Of a stretch of 25,192 bases of DNA, positions 1 through 5,917 are shown in pieces (within the stretch, counting starts at the first letter, position 1; each line of letters begins with the position of its first letter). Below the pieces are notes generated by a model, which ran no database searches, was not told where the DNA came from, and saw only the letters and a list, made by a program, of their open reading frames with translations. A program made the translations under genes and the position numbers. Source of the stretch: a virus; the IMG/VR virus record IMGVR_UViG_3300046387_000236, positions 1 through 25,192 of that record. The stretch is one strand, 5' to 3'.

Positions 1-596
1 TTGATACCAACCCCACTTGCTTCCAAACGTTCCTTCTGTTGAGTAGTCAGCTTGTTCGCTTCCTTCTGTAAATAGTTCAGGATAGTTTGTATTAACTCGT
101 TGTTTAAATTCCAAAAAAAAACCATAGCAGCAAAGACAACATCTAAAGGCATATACTTTAATCTGTCGTTCATTCCGTTATAGGTTTCTATATTATACCT
201 GTGTCCTTTCTTAAATGTAATTGGTCTGTATAGAACGCTCATAGCTTTGTGCATACTTTGCCAATCTCCTAAGTTCTCATCAAGGTCTATATACTCTCCT
301 AAAGTCATATCATCTAATACAGGTATAAAACCGTATTCTACACCTGCTAATTCAAAAGTAGGAATCAATGTGTGCTTTGTATCAAATACTTTGTTTAGGT
401 GTACTGCTATCTCTTGTACTGACTTGTATTTAATCTCTGCTACATCCTTTAAATCAAGATTACAAAATATCTCAACCATCTTTTGAAGTAAGAATGTAGA
501 ACCTTGATTGTCCTCCGTATTCAGCTTCTCAAATCTTTGATACTGTTCTAAAGTAATCTCGTTAAGTGAATCAGGTACGTTTATTTGAACTTTCAT
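1..596 (-). CDS. Conserved phage protein in the tail-chaperone position, 3' end cut by window edge
   Basis: Manual translation from the ATG at 596 gives an open frame of 198 codons that runs off the left edge, so the C-terminus is missing. The N-terminus reads MKVQINVPDSLNEITLEQYQ, and the middle contains GVEYGFIPVLDDMTLGEY and a hydrophobic stretch around VVFAAMVFFWNLNN. I recognise this pattern as a conserved protein of Bacteroidetes siphophages that usually sits near the tape measure gene. A tail assembly chaperone role is therefore plausible, but it rests on position and is an inference. The gene starts just after a strong terminator (626-656) and a weak copy of the late promoter motif, so it appears to open a new late unit continuing beyond the window. 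Confidence 0.8.
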   Translation of the reverse strand, partial: MKVQINVPDSLNEITLEQYQRFEKLNTEDNQGSTFLLQKMVEIFCNLDLKDVAEIKYKSVQEIAVHLNKVFDTKHTLIPTFELAGVEYGFIPVLDDMTLGEYIDLDENLGDWQSMHKAMSVLYRPITFKKGHRYNIETYNGMNDRLKYMPLDVVFAAMVFFWNLNNELIQTILNYLQKEANKLTTQQKERLEASGVGI

Positions 597-600
597 ATAA

Positions 601-628
601 TTACAATAAATAAGTTACTAATATGTAT
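601..628 (-). promoter_or_regulatory. Weak copy of the late promoter motif
   Basis: On the minus strand TTATTGTAA (601-609) lies 4 bp before the ATG at 596. It matches the downstream box of five other sites in the window at 8 of 9 positions. Twelve bases upstream is ATACATA, which matches only 4 of the 7 positions of TAACAAA. The site lies between terminator 626-656 and a late gene, where a promoter would be expected. It is a probable but degenerate member of the set. Confidence 0.35.
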
Positions 629-656
629 AAAAAGGAAAAGGTAGCTAAATGCTACC
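626..656 (-). terminator. Intrinsic terminator ahead of the leftmost gene
   Basis: On the minus strand a perfect six-base stem GGTAGC/GCTACC (640-656) with loop ATTTA is followed by TTTTCCTTTTT. It separates the small-gene unit ending at 686 from the gene starting at 596. Confidence 0.8.
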
Positions 657-685
657 CAATCCCAAACAAAATCAAATGAAAAAAG

Positions 686-916
686 TTACTGTTTTATAAA
701 TCTTTTGTATGCATACCTGTATGCTGTTTCAATAGCGTCTTGTAATTGTATGCTGTTTTGTGTGTATGTTTCACTTCCTTCTACTTTGCCTTTGCCCTTA
801 TAATCTATATACAATGTAACATCTACATTTTTTTGGCTGCCTCTTTTAACTGGCTTTTGTACAACGTATATATCATTTTCCCAGCAAGCTTTTATAATTT
901 TAAAATAATCCAACAA
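686..916 (-). CDS. Hypothetical protein, 76 aa, TTG start
   Basis: The gene is not recognised. The frame begins at one of two consecutive TTG codons (914-916 is the first), contains no internal ATG, and overlaps the end of the preceding gene (stop at 900) by 17 bp. The protein is soluble in appearance and mixed alpha/beta, with a basic centre (KPVKRGSQKN), a possible beta stretch (VDVTLYIDYKGKGK) and a C-terminal helix rich in Tyr, Arg and Lys. It is the last gene of a four-gene small-protein unit and is followed by terminator 626-656. The TTG start and the overlap point to translational coupling. Confidence 0.6.
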   Translation of the reverse strand: MLDYFKIIKACWENDIYVVQKPVKRGSQKNVDVTLYIDYKGKGKVEGSETYTQNSIQLQDAIETAYRYAYKRFIKQ

Positions 917-1085
917 TTTTATCAGTTATATCGTTAGCCCATAGCATAAAATATAAAAAGCCATACATTGAAGCAAATGCCAATGCTACAAAAGCAAACG
1001 CTTGACTTATTACTTTTATTATATTCTTTCTGTTTTCTTTTGCAGTTAACTGCTTTATTAAAATATATTCTGTCTTGTTTTCCAT
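900..1085 (-). CDS. Small single-pass membrane protein, 61 aa
   Basis: A charged N-terminal part (KQLTAKENRKN) precedes a long hydrophobic helix at about residues 24-50 (VISQAFAFVALAFASMYGFL), so one or two membrane passes are likely. The start ATG at 1085 lies two bases after the stop of the 49-aa gene, and its end overlaps the next gene. No family is recognised. A role in membrane interaction or host takeover is only a guess from size and position. Confidence 0.65.
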   Translation of the reverse strand: MENKTEYILIKQLTAKENRKNIIKVISQAFAFVALAFASMYGFLYFMLWANDITDKIVGLF

Positions 1086-1087
1086 AA

Positions 1088-1237
1088 TTAAAATAAATTG
1101 GTTTTACCAAATGTAGGGTACATTTCTGCATCCCTTAGCCTATCTTGTTTTGTGGCTAGCCTTATTTCTCTGTGTAATTCCTGTTGGCGTTTTGCCTTTA
1201 TTAAGTTGTGTAAAAATTGTTCTTTTGATTTGCTCAT
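1088..1237 (-). CDS. Small basic helical protein, 49 aa
   Basis: Read manually in the gap: ATG at 1237, stop TAA at 1088-1090. The protein starts MSKSKEQFLHNLIKAKRQQE and ends in FGKTNLF. It is strongly charged, probably one amphipathic helix, and basic. Junctions of two bases to the genes on both sides (stop 1240, start 1085) make it a convincing member of the small-gene unit. The function is unknown. Confidence 0.6.
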   Translation of the reverse strand: MSKSKEQFLHNLIKAKRQQELHREIRLATKQDRLRDAEMYPTFGKTNLF

Positions 1238-1239
1238 CT

Positions 1240-1419
1240 TTATTGTATTTTAATTAAACCTAGCCCTAATTCGTTAGCTACATAGTTAATATGTTTTTGT
1301 GTGGTTTGTGACCAGTAACCTAATTGAATAAGTTGTGTTCCCTCTATTGTTGCAACGTGCGTATTATATGAAAATACTTTATCGTCTTCTAATCTTAAGT
1401 TTTGTTTGTACCTGTTCAT
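1240..1419 (-). CDS. Small conserved phage protein, 59 aa
   Basis: Read manually: ATG at 1419, stop TAA at 1240-1242. The sequence contains KVFSYNTHVATIEG and LGYWSQTTQKHINYVANELG. I recall this arrangement (a short beta hairpin followed by a GYWS..T.KHINYVA..LG segment) from small proteins of Bacteroidetes phages of unknown function. It is the first gene of a four-gene unit and is preceded by a host-type promoter candidate at 1441-1470. This suggests early expression from the host RNA polymerase, unlike the adjacent terminase genes. Confidence 0.65.
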   Translation of the reverse strand: MNRYKQNLRLEDDKVFSYNTHVATIEGTQLIQLGYWSQTTQKHINYVANELGLGLIKIQ

Positions 1420-1440
1420 CTATATAATTGTTTTACATTG

Positions 1441-1470
1441 TAAATATATAAACAATTTATTAACCACCAA
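1441..1470 (-). promoter_or_regulatory. Host-type (Bacteroidetes-like) promoter candidate
   Basis: On the minus strand TTG (1468-1470), a 19-bp spacer and TATATTTA (1441-1448) fit the Bacteroidetes vegetative pattern of TTG/TTTG at -33 and TAnnTTTG at -7, except for the last base. The same core, with one indel, recurs upstream of the gene at 7054. A short palindrome TTTACA-T-TGTAAA (1432-1444) overlaps the -7 region and could be an operator. Confidence 0.5.
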
Positions 1471-1487
1471 AATATTTTACAATTTTT

Positions 1488-2657
1488 TTAATAAATGTAA
1501 TATTCCCCCTTATTAGGGTTTTCTAATTGGTCTGTTAGTACATACCTTGCAGCATCAATACAATCAGGGTGCGAACCTGTAGGCTTTTGTAGTGTGTTAC
1601 CTTCTTTATCTTTTGCCCAAACGTAACCCTGTAATTCCCTTTTTAAGTTCTTACTTCTTGCTGTAACATATATTTCATTTTGGTTTATTAGGTTAATACC
1701 ATATACTACGCTATCCCTGCCTTTGCTTACAGGGTAAACAGTATGTCCATATCCGTTTAGTTCAGCAATACTTTTAGGTTCTGCTGAATCTGCTATAATA
1801 TTTTCTTTTATATCTAATTGTGATAGGTATCTACTAATATCCCTATTAAGCATACCCTTTTTATATAGCACCTCATCAAATATGTAGGCTTCATTCCATT
1901 TGTACAAACCGATTAAGGTTGTTGGATCTACACTATAGCCAAAGTCCATTCCGTATGCTAATAACCTTGCGGTTTCTGGTATTGTATCTATTTCTTTCCA
2001 GTCTGGTATGCAAACACCCTCAAGGCTACCTTGCTCACCGAGTCCATAGACTTTCCACCAGTTAGACCAATAGGTTGAAGTCTTAGCTTTTTCTTTAGCC
2101 TTTTCTATTTCCCTCACAATGCTTTCAGGTAGTGCATCATTGTCTTTATAGGTTAATGTAATGTAGTCTGTATCTGGCTTGCCTATTAGTTCTTTGTCCA
2201 CCCAAAACAGGTTACTGGGATTGTAGTCTAACCATATTACCCCACTTGTTCTTACTGCTAATTGTGTATAAGCATCAAAGGGAACATTGTTACACTCATT
2301 AATATATAGGTCAGTCCGCCTTGCTCCTCTTAATTTATCTGGTTGGTCTGTTGAAAAGAACTCTATATAACTACCATTAGTAAAATTGTATTTTAAAGTA
2401 CTTTTATTGAACTGGCTCTCATTATACCTTTGCTGCCCTTTAAGTATGCCTAAGAAGTCCTTTAAAGCACCTCTGCGCAGGTGAGGTATGCTTTCACTAA
2501 CTACGCTTATTTCTTTATTAGGGTTTTTTACTGCATAGTCTATTAGTATAGCTAATATAGATATAGTTTTACTTGCTGAGGTTCCACCCTTAACAATACG
2601 TATCCTGCTATCAAGCTTCCGCAGCTTTTTAGTTGCAATAGTTTGCTTTATTCGCAT
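1488..2657 (-). CDS. terL: Terminase large subunit
   Basis: This 389-aa packaging motor has an N-terminal ATPase and a C-terminal RNase-H-like nuclease. Walker A is GGTSASKT at residues 24-31. Walker B is DLYINE, with the catalytic Glu at about 118. The nuclease domain shows GMDFGYSVDPT with Asp 235, IADSAEP with Asp 287 and PDCIDAARY with Asp 362/365, the usual three-acid layout. The length is normal for the family. The start follows the small subunit stop by one base. The protein docks on the portal and cuts and pumps DNA into the prohead. The packaging strategy (cos or headful) cannot be decided from this sequence. Portal and capsid genes lie more than 13 kb away, which is an unusual distance. 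Confidence 0.95.
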   Translation of the reverse strand: MRIKQTIATKKLRKLDSRIRIVKGGTSASKTISILAILIDYAVKNPNKEISVVSESIPHLRRGALKDFLGILKGQQRYNESQFNKSTLKYNFTNGSYIEFFSTDQPDKLRGARRTDLYINECNNVPFDAYTQLAVRTSGVIWLDYNPSNLFWVDKELIGKPDTDYITLTYKDNDALPESIVREIEKAKEKAKTSTYWSNWWKVYGLGEQGSLEGVCIPDWKEIDTIPETARLLAYGMDFGYSVDPTTLIGLYKWNEAYIFDEVLYKKGMLNRDISRYLSQLDIKENIIADSAEPKSIAELNGYGHTVYPVSKGRDSVVYGINLINQNEIYVTARSKNLKRELQGYVWAKDKEGNTLQKPTGSHPDCIDAARYVLTDQLENPNKGEYYIY

Positions 2658-2658
2658 A

Positions 2659-2901
2659 CTAGTCTACAAACAACGGTAAGTCCTCGTTGATTGTAATATC
2701 CTTAGTTTCTTTTGGTTTGCCTATATAATATTCTAAATATAGTTTTATCCAACGTATATCGCCAGACTCTACACCTATTTTTAAGGCTTGTAGTGCATCA
2801 TCTTCTAAAGGGCTTAACCTTTCAACTAATTTCATTTCATCAGCCTTAGGTTTACGCCCTGCTCCTTCCCTTGCACCTCCGTTAAACTTCCTTTTATCCA
2901 T
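2659..2901 (-). CDS. terS: Probable terminase small subunit
   Basis: This 80-aa protein opens with MDKRKFNGGAREGAGRKPKA, a basic Gly/Arg-rich start typical of small terminase-type proteins in phages. The body is helical (LVERLSPLEDDALQALKIGV) and the tail acidic (INEDLPLFVD). It lies directly before the large subunit with one base between, the canonical position. It would recognise the packaging site and load the large subunit. It is shorter than many small terminases. It is preceded by a perfect copy of the late promoter motif (2926-2953), so packaging genes appear to have their own late start. Confidence 0.75.
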   Translation of the reverse strand: MDKRKFNGGAREGAGRKPKADEMKLVERLSPLEDDALQALKIGVESGDIRWIKLYLEYYIGKPKETKDITINEDLPLFVD

Positions 2902-2913
2902 TTGAAAAAGATT

Positions 2914-2936
2914 GTTTATTCAATTATACAATAAAC
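2914..2936. repeat. Inverted repeat overlapping the TerS promoter
   Basis: Arms GTTTATT (2914-2920) and AATAAAC (2930-2936) are perfectly complementary around a 9-bp centre. A-rich and T-rich flanks could extend the stem with a bulge. It overlaps the TTATTGTAT box of the promoter at 2926-2953 and lies 13 bp before the TerS ATG. It could be an operator or an mRNA hairpin; it is too AT-rich to be a strong terminator. Confidence 0.45.
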
Positions 2937-2953
2937 TTTTTAAGTATTTGTTA
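2926..2953 (-). promoter_or_regulatory. Late promoter motif before TerS
   Basis: Minus-strand TAACAAA (2947-2953), exactly 12 bp, then TTATTGTAT (2926-2934) followed by AATTG, so a TATAAT hexamer is present. It lies 24 bp before the ATG at 2901. This is one of five exact composite copies in the window, all upstream of late genes. Confidence 0.65.
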
Positions 2954-3398
2954 ATTCAAACTGCTCTGCTAAATCTGGATTAACCTTTTTTAATTGTGAT
3001 TGTAAATACTTATATCTTATTTCTAGTTCTTGAAGCTGTTCGTTTATTTTGGTGTATTGCCCCTCCCAAAATCCTTCTAATGTTTGTGACCTTTTAAAGG
3101 CATCAGGGTTTAATTCTTTTGCTTTAACAAGTCTATTGTTTAATGTAAGGTAATCATTCTCAAAGTCCTTATCATATAAAAGCCAATCTTTAGCCTTCCT
3201 TGTAAAGTATAATACTGTTGAATGGTCTTTTTGCATTGTTGCACCTATAGCGTGTAAAGAGTAATGAGTATGGTCTCTTAATAGTTTATAGTATATTGCT
3301 CTTGCTTCTATGTATGGTCGTTTCCTTGTGTTTATAGTAATATCTAACTTATAGTAATCTTCTACTAATGTTCTAACTATTTTTTGTGTGTTTGTCAT
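2940..3398 (-). CDS. Orphan DnaA domain-IV-like DNA-binding protein
   Basis: Residues 1-80 of this 152-aa protein resemble domain IV of the replication initiator DnaA. They include RKRPYIEARAIYYKLLRD, where DnaA has R.R....AR.ia.yL.r, and MQKDHSTVLYF (55-65), which matches the DnaA signature GxRDHSTVxHA that contacts DnaA boxes. No AAA+ domain is present. The rest is a charged region and a coiled coil (about 113-145) that could dimerise. It overlaps the gene before it by 26 bp and sits directly before the terminase genes. It may mark the phage origin, compete with host DnaA, or regulate transcription or packaging. The domain call is solid; the role is inferred. Confidence 0.85.
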   Translation of the reverse strand: MTNTQKIVRTLVEDYYKLDITINTRKRPYIEARAIYYKLLRDHTHYSLHAIGATMQKDHSTVLYFTRKAKDWLLYDKDFENDYLTLNNRLVKAKELNPDAFKRSQTLEGFWEGQYTKINEQLQELEIRYKYLQSQLKKVNPDLAEQFELTNT

Positions 3399-3594
3399 CT
3401 TCTATTTTATTTATTAATTCCTTGATTGTCATATATCCTGATTCGTGTATTGCTTTTAATATACCTGCACACGCCTCATACTCTTCTTCCTGTTCGTAAA
3501 TTTCAATTGCCTGTTCAAGTTCTTTTATATCTCTGCCACTTGATATATCTATTAAAGCCAAAAGGTAAAACTCTTCAATTAAATCTTTATTCAT
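3373..3594 (-). CDS. Small acidic helical protein, 73 aa
   Basis: Not recognised. The protein is highly acidic and helical (LEQAIEIYEQEEEYEACAGI), with the look of a short helical-repeat or adaptor protein. Its ATG at 3594 immediately follows the stop of the 155-aa protein, and its end overlaps the DnaA-like gene by 26 bp, so the three are translationally linked. It might be a partner of either neighbour; nothing in the sequence decides this. Confidence 0.65.
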   Translation of the reverse strand: MNKDLIEEFYLLALIDISSGRDIKELEQAIEIYEQEEEYEACAGILKAIHESGYMTIKELINKIEDDKHTKNS

Positions 3595-4062
3595 TTACAC
3601 GCAAAGAAGTTCTTTTTTGGCAGGTGCTCCAACGGTATGGTCTCCCACTATCCATCTACTAAATTGATTGTCTTTACTAATATATAACATTTTTGCTTTT
3701 TGTATATCTAAAAAATCCACAGCCTTTACCATATTATCTAAAAAAGGCCTAAAGGGAACAACTATTACATAGGGTTCTTTAACATATTTATGGTATTCAA
3801 ATAAATATGCTGTTTGTATTCTTCCTAAATTATCTTTCTGATTTACTGTGCTTGAATATTCACGAGCCTGATTAAATGTTAACCTTTTTCCCTCAAAAGT
3901 ATTATTATTTGAAATTGTTTTTATTTCAGCTGTCATATTTATAATCTGGTCTGCCCATATAAAATCCTTATCACCAAGGTATAAATTTTTATGACCATTA
4001 AAGTATTCGCTAACGGTGCCACCGAAAAATAAATCATACTGATTTTCTTGTATATTTGCCAT
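3595..4062 (-). CDS. Unknown protein in the DNA-modification cassette, possible PD-(D/E)xK nuclease
   Basis: This 155-aa protein starts MANIQENQYDLFFGGTVSEY at the ATG at 4062, one base after the glycosyltransferase stop. The longer frame from 4122 would overlap the previous gene by about 60 bp and is not needed. Residues 29-50 include GDKDFIWADQI and AEIKTIS: an acidic residue (Asp 31 or 33), then Glu 46-x-Lys 48, then a Gln (FNQAREY) about 15 residues later. This spacing resembles PD-(D/E)xK nucleases, but I cannot assign a family. Its position directly behind a dioxygenase and a glycosyltransferase suggests a third component, for example a nuclease for unmodified DNA or a further tailoring factor. 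That function is inferred. Confidence 0.75.
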   Translation of the reverse strand: MANIQENQYDLFFGGTVSEYFNGHKNLYLGDKDFIWADQIINMTAEIKTISNNNTFEGKRLTFNQAREYSSTVNQKDNLGRIQTAYLFEYHKYVKEPYVIVVPFRPFLDNMVKAVDFLDIQKAKMLYISKDNQFSRWIVGDHTVGAPAKKELLCV

Positions 4063-4063
4063 T

Positions 4064-4837
4064 TTAAAATAATTGTGTTTGTTGTTTGTTTTGTTTTTTG
4101 TCTCGTAATCTAAGCTCAGCATTGCCTGTGGATTTTCTTATATACATTGTACAATAATCTTGAAAGTTGTCTTGTATCCATTTTATTGAGTCATATACAT
4201 ATTTTTTTGTTCTTATCTCTTGTAATCCTCCTGGTTCTCTGTAATAATTGGATTTTACTGTAACATAGTCAATTCTAGTGACAGAACCATTTTTAATATA
4301 TTGCCTTATGCTGTATTCGTAATCCTCACCGTGATTTGTTTGCCTTTCTAAATATTTATCGTGCTGCACAATAACGCCAAACATAGATGCTATAATATAA
4401 CACAATTTAGTATAGATCCTGTCTTCCATAAAATAAGGGTTCGATGCTGCATAAATACCAAACACATTGTTTTTATTCTTTATACATTCATTAAAACCTA
4501 ATTGTATTACATCTGTCTCAAGATTTTTAATTTCCTCAAGATTATTATCTTTTTTTATCATTACTGAATCAATATCATCATCGAACATCATTAGATACGT
4601 TCCTTCAGAATAGTATTGTTCAATGAAATTTCTTTGTTTGCCTATCGTTGGTACACCTACTACTATTTTATATTCATCTCCTAATGATTTTTTATACAAA
4701 ATTTCCTCATCATTATCAGCAACAAATACAGTTATCCTGTTTCTATCTATATTGTAATTATCTAATAATTTTAATGTTTTTTCTTTAATTGTATTGTGTC
4801 TTTTGTACGATGGTATCGCTATCTTATAATCTATCAT
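4064..4837 (-). CDS. TET-associated-type DNA glycosyltransferase
   Basis: This 257-aa GT-A-type glycosyltransferase starts KIAIPSYKRHNTIKEKTLKL, the usual nucleotide-sugar-binding first strand. It has FVADNDEE (38-45), TIGKQRNFIEQYY (64-76) and MMFDDDID (83-90), whose DDD is the metal-binding DxD motif. The acceptor side contains NHGEDYEYSIRQY and a C-terminal WIQDNF region. Its architecture and its 4-bp ATGA overlap with the TET/JBP dioxygenase gene match the TET-associated glycosyltransferases (TAGT) described in phages with oxidised bases. The expected role is transfer of a sugar from a nucleotide donor to the hydroxymethyl base made by the dioxygenase, masking phage DNA from host nucleases. 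The sugar and base cannot be read from sequence. Confidence 0.85.
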   Translation of the reverse strand: MIDYKIAIPSYKRHNTIKEKTLKLLDNYNIDRNRITVFVADNDEEILYKKSLGDEYKIVVGVPTIGKQRNFIEQYYSEGTYLMMFDDDIDSVMIKKDNNLEEIKNLETDVIQLGFNECIKNKNNVFGIYAASNPYFMEDRIYTKLCYIIASMFGVIVQHDKYLERQTNHGEDYEYSIRQYIKNGSVTRIDYVTVKSNYYREPGGLQEIRTKKYVYDSIKWIQDNFQDYCTMYIRKSTGNAELRLRDKKQNKQQTQLF

Positions 4838-5712
4838 AATTTTAAATATCCTGTTTGATCCATTTTAATCCTTTTTAATTCTTCCTTTGGTGATTTACAC
4901 ATATACATATATTCCCTATAGTACATCACAAAAGTAATTCTTTTCCAATCATCACTGCAATTCTTGAATTCAGTATTACCGTGCCATTTATGAACATCAA
5001 CAAATAATATATCCGTATTTTTTAAATCTAAAGCAATGCCATACTCGGGCAGAACAAAATACCCACCATCATAGGAACCTTCTCGATATATAATTAAATT
5101 ACCAAACCCTTCAGGATAATCTCCTGCATCCTTGTGTACTGCCGTTTGAAAGTTTCTGTTTACCGTAACTGTAGTAAAACTTGTATTATCAATTATATAA
5201 TTTTGATTAGTTCCATCTGCTATAGACCTTTGTTTTTTATAATGTTCTGGGCATAATTCTTTATATTTGTTGTCTACATATTGAACAAATGGAATACCTG
5301 ATTTGTATTTATCAAAATAATCCTTTGCAAACGCAGTTTTTCTGCATACAGCTACTGTTCCACTACCTGGTCTTGCATCCATAAATCCCACATTCCCACT
5401 TTCTACCTTAGGCGAAACGTCAAATTTGCCAACTGTACCATCTTTTCTTATTTGTTTATGATAACCGCCAGCAGCTATGCCCCTGCCACCGTTTAAATTT
5501 ATTGAATCCTTAAATGCATCATATCCTGATTTTAATACATCAAAAGGTATTGCATTTTTTCTAAACCTAAATAATAATTGATTTGTATTAATATCGTATC
5601 CATCGCAATCATAATCTATTAATGTATTCCAATGCTTGTCTTTTAGAAATTTGCCTTTTAATTTTAATGCCTGCTTGTCGCTTAATATTTTTTTTACCTT
5701 AATTGTTTTCAT
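4834..5712 (-). CDS. TET/JBP-family 2-oxoglutarate/Fe(II) DNA base dioxygenase
   Basis: This 292-aa protein carries the signature of phage TET/JBP dioxygenases. FQTAVHKDAGDYPEGFGN (188-205) supplies the iron ligands His 193 and Asp 195. YDGGYFVLPEYGIALDL (214-230) is the typical double-stranded beta-helix core. VDVHKWHGNTEF (238-249) supplies the distal His, most likely His 244. WKRITFVMYYRE (256-267) contains Arg 258 for 2-oxoglutarate. The N-terminal half includes GGRGIAAGGYH (75-85) and MDARPGSGTVAVCR, also usual in this group. The reaction is hydroxylation of a pyrimidine methyl group (5-methylcytosine or thymine) in DNA. The start overlaps the 72-aa gene by 14 bp, and the stop overlaps the glycosyltransferase by ATGA, so the two enzymes are made together. 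All key residues are present, so it should be active. Confidence 0.9.
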   Translation of the reverse strand: MKTIKVKKILSDKQALKLKGKFLKDKHWNTLIDYDCDGYDINTNQLLFRFRKNAIPFDVLKSGYDAFKDSINLNGGRGIAAGGYHKQIRKDGTVGKFDVSPKVESGNVGFMDARPGSGTVAVCRKTAFAKDYFDKYKSGIPFVQYVDNKYKELCPEHYKKQRSIADGTNQNYIIDNTSFTTVTVNRNFQTAVHKDAGDYPEGFGNLIIYREGSYDGGYFVLPEYGIALDLKNTDILFVDVHKWHGNTEFKNCSDDWKRITFVMYYREYMYMCKSPKEELKRIKMDQTGYLKL

Positions 5713-5917
5713 ATTTATCCTTTAATATTTTTAATAAAAAATCACTAAGATTTCCCTTTTGTTGATAATCCTCATCGTACTCAAACCTTATGCCAAGCTT
5801 ACAAAGTCGTTTAAATTCCTTTAATTCTTCGGTACTAAAATAAAGTATTGTTGTGGTTATTTCAGTGTTATCTTCTGGACTATTGTCTATACCCCAGTTA
5901 TCTTCAAATAGTTTCAT
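5699..5917 (-). CDS. Small acidic protein upstream of the dioxygenase, 72 aa
   Basis: Starts with ATGA at the end of the exonuclease gene and overlaps the dioxygenase start by 14 bp. The central part TTTILYFSTEELKEFKRLCK, followed by KGNLSDFLLKILKDKY, looks like a beta strand plus two helices, the size and shape of ribbon-helix-helix-like or related small phage proteins. I recall similar short proteins in flavobacterial phages without assigned function. It could be a regulator or accessory factor of the modification cassette. Confidence 0.7.
   Translation of the reverse strand: MKLFEDNWGIDNSPEDNTEITTTILYFSTEELKEFKRLCKLGIRFEYDEDYQQKGNLSDFLLKILKDKYENN

Noticed and set aside
934-1131. Alternative minus-strand frame across the 49-aa and 61-aa genes
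   Set aside because: It cuts across two well-spaced small genes and lacks its own start junction.
4063-4122. N-terminal extension of the 155-aa protein to 4122
   Set aside because: It adds a low-complexity Lys/Asn stretch encoded within the glycosyltransferase end; the ATG at 4062 fits the junction pattern.
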